A stretch of 64,000 bases of DNA from a bacterium. Lineage in GTDB: Bacteria > Chloroflexota > Anaerolineae > Caldilineales > Caldilineaceae. Under the pieces are notes generated by a model. It was not told the origin of the DNA. It saw only the letters and a list, made by a program, of their open reading frames with translations, and did no database searches. Location: the NCBI GenBank assembly GCA_016124945.1, contig WGMT01000068.1, positions 1 to 64,000 of the forward strand. The letters run 5' to 3'. Positions 1 to 9,831 of the stretch are shown here, in pieces (the first letter of the stretch is position 1; the number at the start of each line of letters is the position of its first letter). The position numbers and the translations under genes are program-made.

Positions 1-1
1 A

Positions 2-1250
2 GGGTCCACCGTAGAGGCCGATTTCACCCCGTTGGTGGGCAGCCTGAAGGACGGCGGCACAGCGGCGGCGCAACTCGAAGCTGGGCTGCAAATAGGCGAT
101 GCGGAAGTGCAGGCTCATGGGCTGCAATGGCTCGGCCTTTTGTATGCGCCGGTCTACAACGGCGTAGAGAAGACATGGCAGTGCACCTGTGACGGCTTCG
201 ACGCTGCGCAGGGCGCCTGTCTGCACACAGAAGCGGTCAAACTCTGGCGGCAGATGGCCAGGTCCGGCAACGGGCAGGCCAATGGGCAAGCAGCGCCCCC
301 GCCGCCCCAGACCGCAGACCATCGCAAGCCGCCCAAGCCCAAGGCCATCGCCAAAGACCAGGAGACGCCGCCTGCTGCCCCCGCAGCAGAGGAGACTCCC
401 CCGGCCGCGGCCAAAGGCAACCGGCGCAAGCCCAGGACGCCCGGCCCCACATCGGCCTTCCCCGTCCCGGCCAGCGGCGTCACCGGCTGGACCAAGGAGA
501 TTGCCGAAGCCCTGCTCGCCCCCTTCCCACCGGAGATGGTGGGCTGGAAGGCACAGGCCACCACCAAGGACGGCAGTCGCGCCATGGCTGTCGCCTACGT
601 AGACGCCCGCGCGGTCGCCGACCGTCTGGACGCCACCGTCGGCCCGGAGAACTGGAGCGACCAGTACGCCGTCCTCGGTGAACAGCGCACGCCCAACGGT
701 CAGGAATACGTCGTCGCCTGCCGCCTCACTGTCCTCGGCGTCACCAAAGAGGGTGTGGGCAGCGGCGAAGATCACAAGGCCGCCTACTCCGACGCCTCCG
801 GCTCCATGAACGCCCCCTGCCCTGGCACCGACAACCGCACCAAGTGGGCCATCGCCCAGGTGGCGGCCCAGGCCGTGGCGCTGTCTGTCCGCAGCAGCGG
901 CGGCAGTGTGGTGGCGGTGGTATTCAGCGATGGGGCCTGGATGACGCCCAATGGCGATGACCTGCCCCTGGGCATGCCTCACCTGGGTGGGCAGCGGCAC
1001 CTGCTTCCGCTTCCTCACCGAACTCTGGCGTCGATACCCCAACCACCCCTTCCTCGTCCTCACCGACGGCAGCGGCAACCCGCCCGACGCCGTCCTCAAC
1101 GCCGACCGCAAGCGCACCCACGCCCTGATTATTCCCCGTGGCGAAGCCGACCAGGCCAAAGCGTGGAGTGGCCGGCAGGTGGTGCTGGCGGACTTACGAC
1201 ATCTGGCTTCGGTGATGGCGATGCTCATTCCCAGGAGGTCGGTGGGGTGA
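2..1250 (+). pseudogene. Partial SWIM / Rad52-like / von Willebrand A chimera, frameshifted
   Basis: The reading frame is open at the left edge, so the gene starts outside the window. A SWIM-type zinc motif (CxC...CxH, CTCDG to ACLH) lies at about 170-235. A Pro/Ala/Lys-rich linker follows, then a Rad52/Rad22-like strand-annealing segment (MVGWKAQ, ENWSDQYAVL, GEDHKAAYSDA). Where Rad52 proteins normally continue LKRAAVKFGIGRYLY, the frame passes directly into DASGSM, a MIDAS motif of a von Willebrand A domain, followed by a GT motif and an LTDG metal site. The last part (about 990-1250) is coded in the next frame: third-position C bias and VWA homology move from frame 2 to frame 0 near 980-1005, which implies a one-base frameshift. 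Family roles are ssDNA annealing (Rad52) and metal-dependent protein binding (VWA). The fusion is probably a deletion junction between two genes, and the product is likely non-functional. Confidence 0.6.
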
Positions 1251-1260
1251 AGGGAGCATA

Positions 1261-1454
1261 GCGATTGGCCGTTAGTGGTTGGCAGTTAGCCAGAGCAGAC
1301 GGCGATTGGCGATTCGCCTTTGGCCAGAGGTTTACACAGCATCATCGCTGTTCACATAACGTCAGTAACATCGGTTTCTACAGGTACATCTACCCTGCTG
1401 TTCGCCAATAGCCAAAGGCCAATCGCTTCTTCTAGCCAACCGCCAATGGCCAAC
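1261..1454. repeat. Degenerate heptanucleotide repeat arrays in a spacer
   Basis: Seven-base units related to GCGATTG / GCCGTTA / GTGGTTG run from 1261 to 1295 and from 1302 to 1329. Complementary-sense units (CGCCAAT, AGCCAAA, GGCCAAT) run from 1403 to 1454. The two halves can therefore pair as a long imperfect hairpin. Similar seven-base periodic spacers occur at 24390, 27770 and 30709. They resemble the heptameric STRR families known from cyanobacteria; the comparison is by pattern only. Confidence 0.6.
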
Positions 1455-1479
1455 AGCTACCCACACAGGAACACACATT

Positions 1480-1701
1480 ATGATTGAACTCGCCCCCATC
1501 CTACTCTACGTCTTCTTGTGCTTCTTTGTCTTCGTCGCTGCCTGCGTCATCCTGCTCTTCGTCGCCATGATCTCCATTGTGCGCAAACTTGCGCCGGTGG
1601 TGTTCAGTCAGCGAGAAGAAAAGGGACGCTCTCGTCAGTGGCGTGTCATCGATGCACAGCATTCGTTCCATGCCATGCCGCCGTCGTCCTTTGTGGAGTG
1701 A
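1480..1701 (+). CDS. Small single-pass membrane protein, unknown function
   Basis: The 73-aa product starts at an ATG about 10 nt after an AGGA-type ribosome site. Residues 5-33 form one strongly hydrophobic helix (IELAPILLYVFLCFFVFVAA). A basic, juxtamembrane cytoplasmic-type tail (REEKGRSRQWR) follows. The last residues, SSFVE, are encoded by the start of the repeat element at 1689, so the natural C terminus may have been replaced when that element arrived. No family was recognised. Small ORFs of this kind can be chance, but the hydrophobic segment, plausible ribosome site and terminator directly after the stop argue for a real gene. Confidence 0.45.
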   Translation: MIELAPILLYVFLCFFVFVAACVILLFVAMISIVRKLAPVVFSQREEKGRSRQWRVIDAQHSFHAMPPSSFVE

Positions 1702-1754
1702 CGGACCGGCTGTCCAATGCAAAACGCCCTGGCCTTTCGGTCTGGGCGTTTTTT
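1689..1754 (+). terminator. Rho-independent terminator inside a dispersed repeat (copy 1)
   Basis: AAAACGCCC at 1721 pairs with GGGCGTTTTTTT at 1744. An inner GGCC/GGTC stem and a TTTC loop complete a strong terminator hairpin with a T-tract. The whole 66-bp block recurs at 61152-61217 with only two differences, and a diverged third copy lies near 11246-11313. It overlaps the 3' end of the small membrane-protein gene. Confidence 0.8.
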
Positions 1755-1761
1755 TGGTACG

Positions 1762-2507
1762 CCTGACATGGCGGTATCTAGGAAGTGAAAGATGCCTATG
1801 GGCGTTGCCCTGACAAACCACAAGCGAAAAGCAACTGCGTGAGCGAGCGTAGGGAGAAAGCCTGGAAGCGAAACCTGGACTTAATGAACAAAAACTGCGA
1901 AGAGCACTGAAGTCAACAGAGTGTGGAGTAGCCAGATTTGCCATGGAGAGTAGGCTGAGGGCTGATGCCAATCGTGAATTATACAAAAGACGTATTGATT
2001 TCTAGAATTGGAGATGCAATAATTTATGCATTCATGTGACCATTCGAACTACTCAATCGAGATAGTTGACTGTGTTGAATTGAGTTACGTTCTACCGTCA
2101 ACTAAGTAACGTACCCCTTGTGAAGATCTCATTCGCCCTCCTCATCGTCCCCAAGGATCTTCACTGTTCCCCTCCTCACTGCCAGCCGACTGAGACTCTG
2201 GAAAGACTGGACAGTTGAGGTAACTTTCCTCTGTGTGCACGGGTCTCCAACACCCAAATCGGTGTTGGCATTTAGCTCTAGGTTGCGTTCTATCCAAGTG
2301 GTAGAAGTTGCATTCAGAGTGTTTGTCGTACCAACACGTAGATCTCTGGAATCATCTCAACATTCATACCACCCAAACTTGATTCATCTAGTTACCTTCG
2401 TACACCTGCCCTGTGCATAAAGCGCTGTCAAGACCGTTAAATAGGTGAGTAGCGCATCGCGATGCACGAGATCAAGTCAACGCGAAACAATTCGCAAGGA
2501 GAAAGGA
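1762..2507. other. Non-coding, A/T-richer stretch with interlocking inverted repeats
   Basis: No convincing gene is seen; a 61-codon frame at 2235-2420 has no supported start or homology. Inverted repeats are present. ACTCAAT (2051) pairs with ATTGAGT (2079). TAGTTGAC (2063) pairs with GTCAACTA (2097), giving an interlocked pseudoknot-like order. GTGAAGATC (2120) pairs with GATCTTCAC (2156). Function unknown. Confidence 0.4.
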
Positions 2508-3118
2508 ATGATCACCCTACATGAATTCACATTAGGCGCCTTCCAGGTGGCCCCAGTCTATTTTGACTGAAAAGCCAAAACCGAGAAAGCATGTAGGTTG
2601 ATTCGCGATGCCGGAAAAATGAACGTAGATCTTCTAGCTTTCAGTGAGAGTTGCTGACGAAGGCCGAGTGCGGTATCTCACCCACGCGGTTAAGATTCCC
2701 AGCCCCACCACAGACCGCTTGTGTGAAGCGGCGTCTGAGGCAGGAACGGACGTAGTCATCCGCATGGCAGAGCTTGACCAGGTGCAGACGATTACCACCT
2801 ATTGCACAATTCTGTTCATCAGCCGGGATGGCCGAATCCTGGGATGCCACCGGAAACTCATGCTATCAATGACCGAGCGACTTGTATAGGGTCAGGGAGA
2901 TGGCGCTGGCCTGGTGATCCACGCTCGTCCCGATGGGAAAATCAGCGGCCTCAATTGCTGGGGAGCACCGGATGATACTAACCAGCTATGCTTTGATTGC
3001 TGGGCACACAGATCCTTGTTTCTGCATGGCAAAGGGATCTATCGGCATTGGAGGTACTACTCTCGTCCAGATGCGCTACAACTCATGGTCAGTCGGCGAC
3101 CGCTTCATCGTGTGGTAG
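2508..3118 (+). pseudogene. Nitrilase / carbon-nitrogen hydrolase pseudogene
   Basis: A good ribosome site (AAGGAGAAAGGA) precedes the ATG at 2508. Translation gives MITLHEFTLGAFQVAPVYFD, then a stop, then nitrilase-like text in several frames: KACRLIRDAGKMNVDLLAF (the region of the catalytic Glu, normally FPE), DRLCEAASEAGTDVVIRMAE, CHRKLMLSMTERLV (the catalytic Lys region, where the family has KLxPT), and LNCW (the catalytic Cys motif CWE), ending RFIVW and a stop. Several stops and frameshifts break it, and Pro of the Glu motif is changed. Nitrilases convert nitriles to acids and ammonia. This copy cannot encode one. Confidence 0.75.
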
Positions 3119-3196
3119 AGGAGAACTAGCCCACTCGCTGCAACCCACAACACGCGGGCTGGTAAAGACTCATCCATTCCAGAGGAGAAACAGCGT

Positions 3197-4666
3197 ATGA
3201 ACACTACATACCGGGTTACATTCAAGCTGATCTCCATCTTCCTATTGCTCGTGCAGATGTTGGCCATAACGCAGCCGCTGCAGGCCGCGGGTGAGTGCAC
3301 CGTAGGCGAGGGCTACACAACCATCCAGGCCGCTGTAGAGGATACGGCGTGCAGTTCGATCCGTGTGCCTAACGGTACCTATAACGAGAACATTTTCGTC
3401 GTACGCTCTCTCTCTATCATCGGCGCCGGTGCGGACGTCACTATTGTGGAAGCCAGTGGCGCTGGATCGGTCTTCTTCATCATGGAGGACGTGACCGTCT
3501 CGCTGTCAGGTCTAACCATCAGCGGTGGCACAGGGAGTGAGATGGGGGACGGAAACACCTACGGCGGTGGCATCCTTAACGGCGGCAAGTTGACTGTTGT
3601 AGACAGTCTAATCACCAACAACCGCGCTGCGGTTGGTGGGGGGATTCTCAGTGCAGAGGGCAGCTTAGAGGTTGTTGACAGCACGATTGCCGATAACCAT
3701 GCTGAAGGCTTCGGCGGTGGTATCGCTGTCTTCAACGGCGAGGTGATGGTGCAGAACAGCACGATCCGCGATAACAGTGCCGAGCTAGGGGGCGGTATCG
3801 TCGCCTATAGGAGCAAGGTCAATGTAAGCAACAGTGTCATCCGCTCCAATCGCGCCGCCACATTAGGTGGTGGCCTCTACATGGAAACAGAGTACCAGCA
3901 AACCGGTGAGGCATTGATAGAGCAGAGCACCATCCACGGTAACAGCGCCGAAAGCGCCGGCGGTATCTTTGCCAGGTTTGGCACGCTCGAGGTTGACCAG
4001 AGCACCATTAGCACCAATCGCGCCACCGATGCCGGCGGCGGTATCTATGCCGAAATGGGTAACGTGGCCGTTATCAGAAGCACACTGAGCGGCAATGAAG
4101 CCCGACAGGGTGGTGCTATCCACCTTTACTTTACCAGGATCGTCTACATCGGCTACAACACTATTAGCGAGAACCGCGCTGAGGAAGGTGGCGGCCTCTT
4201 CGCCAACATAGCCATGTACGAGTTAAGCTACAACATTCTTTCCCAGAATATAGGTGGAACGTGCGGCGGCGATGCCTCTGGCATTGTCGGAGGCCATAAT
4301 CTGGTAGAGGACGATTCGTGCACTGGCGTCAAAGGGATACGCGGTGACCCGCTGCTTGGGCCTTTGGCCGACAACGGCGGCCCGACCCAGACCCATGCCC
4401 TGCTGCCTGGCAGCCCCGCCCTCGACGCCATCCCGATGGGCGCTGACGGTTGTAACGACGCCGACCGTAGCGACCAGAGAGGGGTCACCCGACCGCAGGG
4501 CGCTGGCTGTGACATTGGCGCCTATGAGGCCGAGCTCAGCACAATTGAGGTAACCGTTGTTCCGGTTGTCAGTGAATCCGACCCGAAAGGAGTATCGCTC
4601 TACGGTGTCCTGGTTCGCGCCGTACTCTCCATCGTCCTACGCCAGTGGGAACTGCCCGCTTGGTAA
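3197..4666 (+). CDS. Secreted right-handed beta-helix repeat protein (choice-of-anchor Q type)
   Basis: The 489-aa protein begins at an ATG after AGAGGAGAAA. Residues 1-31 are a signal peptide (basic start, hydrophobic core, cut after LQAAG). Residues 55-390 are a parallel beta-helix built of about ten repeats of the type NSTIxxNxAxxGGGI, as in polymorphic-outer-membrane and pectate-lyase-like folds. Residues 370-450 match the choice-of-anchor Q module (GDPLLGPLADNGGPTQTHAL, LPGSPALD, RGVTRPQGAGCDIGAYE). A short hydrophobic tail ends the protein. It is probably exported and displayed at the cell surface or in the matrix as an adhesin or polysaccharide-binding protein. Substrate unknown. It is flanked by a pseudogene and is its own transcription unit. 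Confidence 0.8.
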   Translation: MNTTYRVTFKLISIFLLLVQMLAITQPLQAAGECTVGEGYTTIQAAVEDTACSSIRVPNGTYNENIFVVRSLSIIGAGADVTIVEASGAGSVFFIMEDVTVSLSGLTISGGTGSEMGDGNTYGGGILNGGKLTVVDSLITNNRAAVGGGILSAEGSLEVVDSTIADNHAEGFGGGIAVFNGEVMVQNSTIRDNSAELGGGIVAYRSKVNVSNSVIRSNRAATLGGGLYMETEYQQTGEALIEQSTIHGNSAESAGGIFARFGTLEVDQSTISTNRATDAGGGIYAEMGNVAVIRSTLSGNEARQGGAIHLYFTRIVYIGYNTISENRAEEGGGLFANIAMYELSYNILSQNIGGTCGGDASGIVGGHNLVEDDSCTGVKGIRGDPLLGPLADNGGPTQTHALLPGSPALDAIPMGADGCNDADRSDQRGVTRPQGAGCDIGAYEAELSTIEVTVVPVVSESDPKGVSLYGVLVRAVLSIVLRQWELPAW

Positions 4667-5005
4667 ATGGGTGGCGAGACGATAGGCTCCTGCTCGTCCA
4701 ACAGAAGCATACCGCCTAGGATGGAGTGGATCAGGGCGCAGGGCTTGGCAAGCGGAGTCACTGCACTCTTATCCACTGTTCCGGCCCAGGCATCCCCTCA
4801 CTCTCTGAACCCGAATCAAAGAAGTAGATTGGCACTATACGCGTCCCAGACTGTGTTTAGAATCGGTATCCGTTTCTATCTGCACGGGGACGATTCTGAG
4901 GCGTTTCTGTCACGGTGGCTGGCTAAAGTATAGGTGACACGCAATCTGGAGGCAGGCCAGAATCCCTTTGACGAAGCGATGCTGGCGTTGCTGCGCCAGG
5001 AATGA
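4667..5005 (+). other. Possible remnant ORF after the beta-helix gene
   Basis: An 88-codon frame opens directly on the stop of the beta-helix gene (TAAATG). It ends at a TAG (4931) and continues in the same frame to 5005, where it ends NPFDEAMLALLRQE, a coding-looking C terminus. No homology was recognised. It may be a gene remnant broken by the TAG, or chance. The rest of the 390-base gap holds only the ribosome site of the next gene. Confidence 0.2.
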
Positions 5006-5055
5006 AACAACGTAATGGTACCGTTCTTGATTCTTTAACAAGGAGAGAGAGCATC

Positions 5056-7845
5056 ATGGATGACACCCTTACCAGAGCAGACTCACCGGAAGCGACGATT
5101 GGGCCAAAGGAGACCCCTTCCCCTGTTCTCCTACAGACGCGCTCGGTGGCAGGCTTTAACTTCTGTGAATACAACCGCCGCTTTCTCCAGAATGCCGCTG
5201 GTGAAGCCGTGAACGACGCCGCTGCCTATGGCGTGCGGATTGTGCCAGCGGTGGTGTCGCCAGGACAGGAGTACTGGCGTGTGATCGGGGTTCACCACTT
5301 GGCGCCGGCCGAAAACCAGGGGAAGCGCAATGTCTTCCTCGATATTCTGGACGGCACTGGTCAACGGGCGCACAATCCAGCCCTCTCGTTACAGTGGGGC
5401 TGGGAAGGCCAACGCCCCGACGAGCCATCCCCACCCAAACCCTTCGACAAACCAGAGGACGAACCGGCAACCAACCTGGATCTCTACTCGGGCCAGCGTG
5501 TCTACGTCGCCGTCAGCGGGGATGGTTGCCCAAGTGACAGGGTGGAGAACCTGCACAGCAACCATCCCGACGAACTGGGGCCGCAAGGCCAAACGTGGAA
5601 CTCTATCGGCCACCATTCGTTCTATGTGGTCTTCCAACGCACCCAAAAGGCGACAGAAGATGGGAACCACGATGAGGGTGACCAGGATGAGGATGACCAG
5701 CAAGAGCCTGTGGCTCCACTCCCCCTTCGCCCGATGCGCGTGCGCGACAAGCTGGGCATCGACGCCAACAGGCCCGTCGATCCCAGGAGCGGCGCGATTG
5801 CCGGACAGGTAGCCGTTCCGGCAGTCATCGCCGGTACAGGGGTTGGCTGGGTGCGCCTGAACTTTGTGCTGGGCGAACGCTGGTCCGGCCCATACGATCA
5901 GAACCGACCCATGGAATTGACCTGGGCTGAGACCTACCAGCGTATCATCGGCGGCCTGCGCGGTCAGGGACTCAAGATCTATGGCCTGATCAGCGCAGAA
6001 GCCATGCGCGAGGATCCAGGCGACCGCTTCCGCAACCCTGGCGCCAGCCAGCAGGCACAAGAGTGGATCGAGCGCTACGCGGCCACCTTCGTGCAGATTG
6101 CCACCCTCTTCAAGGATCAGGTGGAATACTTCGAGAGCTTTAATGAGCCGGACGACTGGCATGGGCAACGATGCAACTGGGTCCATCCAGACTGGTTCGC
6201 CAGGATGTTACAGGAGATCCACACCCGAGTACGCGGTGAACCGTCCCTGCGCCACATTAAGCTGATCTCTGGCCCGTTACAAGGCCTCGACAACAACAAC
6301 AATGCCGGCGCCGACTACCTACGCCAGACCTACCGTGCAGGCAAGCGTTTCTTTGGCTGGGGACAACCGGGCGTGCCCTTCCCCTTTGATGGCGTAGGCT
6401 ATCACCTCTACATTGCTCAGAACCCGACCAATGTTCAGGAGGAGATCAGCGCCAGGTACGGGCAGTACATGCAAGCAGTACGTCGTGTCATTCGCGAGGA
6501 AGAAGGGGCAGACAAACCTGTCTTCCTCTCTGAGTTCGGGTGGCAGAGCAGCGTCACTGGCGATGCCCGCCAGGCAGAATGTATGCGCGTCGGAACCGAA
6601 TGTATGCTCAAGGATCCTGGGGTGGCGTTGGGCTTCTGGTTCTGCACACAGGACTTTGACGAGAAGTTCGGCCTCTACCGCCAGGACGGCTTAAGCGCAA
6701 CCAACCGAAAGCCAATTTACGACGCCTTTAAAGCCTTCTGCGCCAGAGAGATTGAAGCGCCGCAGATTGAACCTGCTCCGGTCGATAACGCCGCCTACGT
6801 TGCCGGCTATGACGCCATTCCTGATGGCCAGGTGATGCAGCCTGGGCAGCGCTTCGCCCAACGCTGGGTTATGCGTAACACCGGCAGCAGAGTATGGGGA
6901 TCCGGCTATCGACTTGTCCGGGTAGGCGACATGAGCCTGGAATCGCCGCCTAATATGCATGTACCCATCTGTGCGCCCGGACGAGAGGTTGCCGTCACAG
7001 TGCCGTTCATTGCGCCACAGGAACCGGGTTGCTACAAGAGCACCTGGCAGCTATGCAACGAGAAAGGTCAGAAGTTCGGCCCAAGAATCTGGTTGGTGAT
7101 CAACGTGGCCGCGCCACTGGTAGAGCAGCCAACTACGGCAGCTCCCTACCCTCCACCGGTGGGGCAGGAGATCACGGTCTATTCCCAGGCCACCCCTGCA
7201 GAGCAGATGGTCGCCAGGATCTGGAACCGTTATGGCGGCCTGCTGTTGGCAGAGGCGAACCGACTGAGGATCGATCCATCGGTAGCTGTTGCCGTGCTGG
7301 CAGCCGAAGTGAGTGGTAAGCCCTATGGCCCTGATGGCCGGCTGAAAATCCGTTTTGAGAACCATATCTTCTACGACAACTGGGGCAAACAGAACGAGCT
7401 ACGTTTCCGCCAGCACTTCAGCTTTGCTGATGATCGTAAATGGGAGGGGCACTCCTGGCGGCCCAATGCGAACGATGCATGGCAGTCATTCCACGGCAAC
7501 CAGAGCACTGAATGGCGGGTCTTCGAATTCGCACGCAACCTAGACGAACAGGCCGCTCTGCTCTCCATCTCTATGGGCGCCCCTCAGATCATGGGCTTCA
7601 ACCACAGCGCCATCGGCTACGCTACCGTGCAGGAGATGTTCTATGCCTTCTGCAGTGATGTCGGCAACCAGATTGCCTGCCTCTTCCGATTCATTCAGGT
7701 GAAGAATTTGGTCGAGGTTGTACGCCAAAGAGACTTTCTCACCTTTGCCCAGATCTATAACGGCAGAGGGCAGGCTGAACTCTATAAGAGCCGGATTGAG
7801 ATGTATCTGGCGATCTATGAGCAGATCCGATCTCGATCTATTTGA
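5056..7845 (+). CDS. Multi-domain glycoside hydrolase-like / NBR1-Ig / muramidase protein
   Basis: The start is ATG 5056 (929 aa), preceded by AAGGAGAGAGAG; an in-frame codon 54 nt upstream has no ribosome site. In order: an all-beta N-terminal domain (about 35-195), an acidic linker (EDGNHDEGDQDEDD), and a clan-A glycosidase-like TIM barrel (about 230-570). The barrel has FNEPDDW (acid/base Glu about 364) and SEFGW (nucleophile Glu about 493). An NBR1-type Ig-like domain (about 590-690, WVMRNTGSRVWG) follows, then a C-terminal N-acetylmuramidase domain (about 720-925; RFENHIFY, GAPQIMGFNHSAIGY). The likely role is cleavage of cell-wall or surface glycans. There is no signal peptide, so export could depend on another route, such as the contractile system downstream; that link is inference. 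Confidence 0.7.
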   Translation: MDDTLTRADSPEATIGPKETPSPVLLQTRSVAGFNFCEYNRRFLQNAAGEAVNDAAAYGVRIVPAVVSPGQEYWRVIGVHHLAPAENQGKRNVFLDILDGTGQRAHNPALSLQWGWEGQRPDEPSPPKPFDKPEDEPATNLDLYSGQRVYVAVSGDGCPSDRVENLHSNHPDELGPQGQTWNSIGHHSFYVVFQRTQKATEDGNHDEGDQDEDDQQEPVAPLPLRPMRVRDKLGIDANRPVDPRSGAIAGQVAVPAVIAGTGVGWVRLNFVLGERWSGPYDQNRPMELTWAETYQRIIGGLRGQGLKIYGLISAEAMREDPGDRFRNPGASQQAQEWIERYAATFVQIATLFKDQVEYFESFNEPDDWHGQRCNWVHPDWFARMLQEIHTRVRGEPSLRHIKLISGPLQGLDNNNNAGADYLRQTYRAGKRFFGWGQPGVPFPFDGVGYHLYIAQNPTNVQEEISARYGQYMQAVRRVIREEEGADKPVFLSEFGWQSSVTGDARQAECMRVGTECMLKDPGVALGFWFCTQDFDEKFGLYRQDGLSATNRKPIYDAFKAFCAREIEAPQIEPAPVDNAAYVAGYDAIPDGQVMQPGQRFAQRWVMRNTGSRVWGSGYRLVRVGDMSLESPPNMHVPICAPGREVAVTVPFIAPQEPGCYKSTWQLCNEKGQKFGPRIWLVINVAAPLVEQPTTAAPYPPPVGQEITVYSQATPAEQMVARIWNRYGGLLLAEANRLRIDPSVAVAVLAAEVSGKPYGPDGRLKIRFENHIFYDNWGKQNELRFRQHFSFADDRKWEGHSWRPNANDAWQSFHGNQSTEWRVFEFARNLDEQAALLSISMGAPQIMGFNHSAIGYATVQEMFYAFCSDVGNQIACLFRFIQVKNLVEVVRQRDFLTFAQIYNGRGQAELYKSRIEMYLAIYEQIRSRSI

Positions 7846-7965
7846 ACAAGCTTATCCCTAAAGGGCATTAATACTAGCCAGTGAATAGAGGAGGATTCTG
7901 ATCCAACACACCTAAACCAGTCCACTATCGTGGGTAAGCTCTACAGTACAAGGAGGTACTGAATC

Positions 7966-9732
7966 ATGCTAGGTCCACATGTGATTGGTTCTCTCTCAGA
8001 TCATTTTGGCAGGCTTGAACGTTGGCAACCCCGGCTAATCCTCGTACTCGATCCCAGCCCGGATCAGATACGCGAGTTACGCCAGCGATGTCCAAACACC
8101 TTTGTCATCGGCAGGGTCTACCGACCAGATGACGATGTTGAGCGGCGTATTCGCGCCAATCCGCAGCAGGCGGCGCAGTGGGCTCACGAGGCGATTGTGG
8201 AGCGGTTTGCACCCGAAGTAAACGCCTGGCAGGTTGAAAACTAAGTTATGCAGCATTGGGATAGCCTGCCACTGCTCAACGAGTTCGCGCTGGAACGAAT
8301 GCGTCTGGCCGATACCCAAGGCTATAAGGCAGCCATCCTGGGGTTTAGCGTTGGGAACCCAGACCTGCCCGAAGATGACCGTCTAGCCCTGTGGCGACGG
8401 GTCTATGAAGCGCTTTCTCATGCGGAGCAGCGCGAACACGTGGTTGTCGTCCACCAGTATGGCAGCCCATCCCTCTGGGAACCTGATCCGAACTGGTATA
8501 TCCATAGGCTTGAACATCAGGTCCTGCCACGCCTTCCCTTCAGTCGGATCAAATTTGCCTGCACAGAATTCGGCATTGACAACCTGATTAACAGGTATCA
8601 CTCCGGGGCAAGCGGCTGGCAGAACACCACGAACGGAGCAAAGTATACGCAGGATCTGATTGATATCGGCTGCTATCTTGAACGGTATAAGCACCGGGTC
8701 ATCGGTTATGCAGTCTTCACGCTGGGGCACAATGCCCCTTGGGGCAGTTATGATATCAATGGCGAAGTAGCGGATGGTCTGGCGAATTACTACCAGCAAC
8801 ATCCACAGCCGCAACTTCAACCGGCTGCGCCTGTTCCTACGCCTGTTCCTGTACCTTCCACCTCTGCTGTCCAGCCGCAACCTATCCCCTTACAGGCAGC
8901 TTTCGACTTTCGCAAACGGGAGATTGTACAGGCCGCGATCCGCAGCCGCGTGCGCAGTCAACCAGGGCTTGATGGAGAAGTCCTGGGACTCCTTGAGCCT
9001 GGCCTTCCTGTATACATCGTCGATGAGCCCCAGAAATCTGGTGAGCTGATCTGGTGGAAAGTTCGCGCTGTCAAATCCGATGGCGCACGCGTTCTTGGTT
9101 GGACTGCCCAACAAGATCCGGCCGGCACAATCCTGTTGCGCAGACCGAGTTCTGCCTTGGCGAACCGATTACAGGCGCCATTTGATGGCTCATATCTGAT
9201 CACCCAGTTCTTTGGCGAGAATCAAGAGAGTTATCTACGCTTCGGGTTGCGCGGACATAACGGGCTGGATCTGGGCATAGTCGAAGGTATACCAATCAAG
9301 GCGGTGGATGCCGGCTGGGCTTTTCAAGTGGAAAATGATCCACGCGGCTATGGCCAATTCGTAAAGCTGCGCCATGCCTGGGGTGAATCACTCTATGCCC
9401 ACCTGTCACGGTTTGCCATTCAAGAAGGACAACAGATCGCGCCAGGCCAGATTATTGGCTACAGTGGCAACACTGGCAACAGCACCGGTCCCCACCTGCA
9501 TCTGGCGCTTCGCGTAGATCCCTACGACCTCAACGATGGCTGGAAAGGGTACTGTGATCCTCTGCCCTGGTTGCCTGGCCACTGCTATCGCTTGCCTGCC
9601 GAGGTTGCCGATCAACCAGAAACGGCTCGAGCTCAACCATTCCCTGCTGAACGCCAGTGGGTGCCTGACCTTGCAGAAACGGAAGTGCCAATCCGAACCC
9701 TGGCGCCAGCACTGAGTGAGAATGGGGCATAG
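7966..9732 (+). pseudogene. Glycosidase-like / SH3 / M23 endopeptidase gene with an in-frame stop at the catalytic Glu
   Basis: ATG 7966 follows AAGGAGG. The frame gives 92 residues ending AWQVEN, then TAA (8242-8244), then continues in the same frame as VMQHWDSLPLL to 9732. In clan-A glycosidases an Asn-Glu pair (NE) carries the acid/base Glu, so the stop looks like GAA changed to TAA exactly there. Downstream come the rest of the barrel (to about residue 285 of the joined frame, CTEFG), a Pro-rich linker, an SH3-like domain (RSRVRSQPG to GWTAQQD), and an M23 metallopeptidase (GHNGLDLG, HLHLALR zinc motifs). The second ORF (ATG 8248) still encodes intact SH3-M23, a D,D-endopeptidase-type cell-wall hydrolase, and could be translated by reinitiation. 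A sequencing error is an alternative. Confidence 0.7.
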
Positions 9733-9831
9733 CGAATCACCGAAGTCTCTAATCAACGGCGTCGTCGTGTGGTAGCTCCTGGGAGACAGGACCAAGACTG
9801 CCTCCCACTACCATGAACAGCGGCCTCATCC

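Noticed and set aside
1721-1754. Integron attC site (AACGCCC...GGGCGTT palindrome)
   Set aside because: Core sites do not fit attC consensus and the T-tract makes a terminator the better explanation.
1501-1986. Minus-strand 161-codon frame
   Set aside because: It runs through the terminator repeat and antisense to the small membrane-protein gene, with no homology.
2235-2420. 61-codon plus-strand frame
   Set aside because: No ribosome site, no homology and non-coding base composition.
4344-4553. Alternative frame inside the beta-helix gene
   Set aside because: Shadow of the choice-of-anchor Q region.
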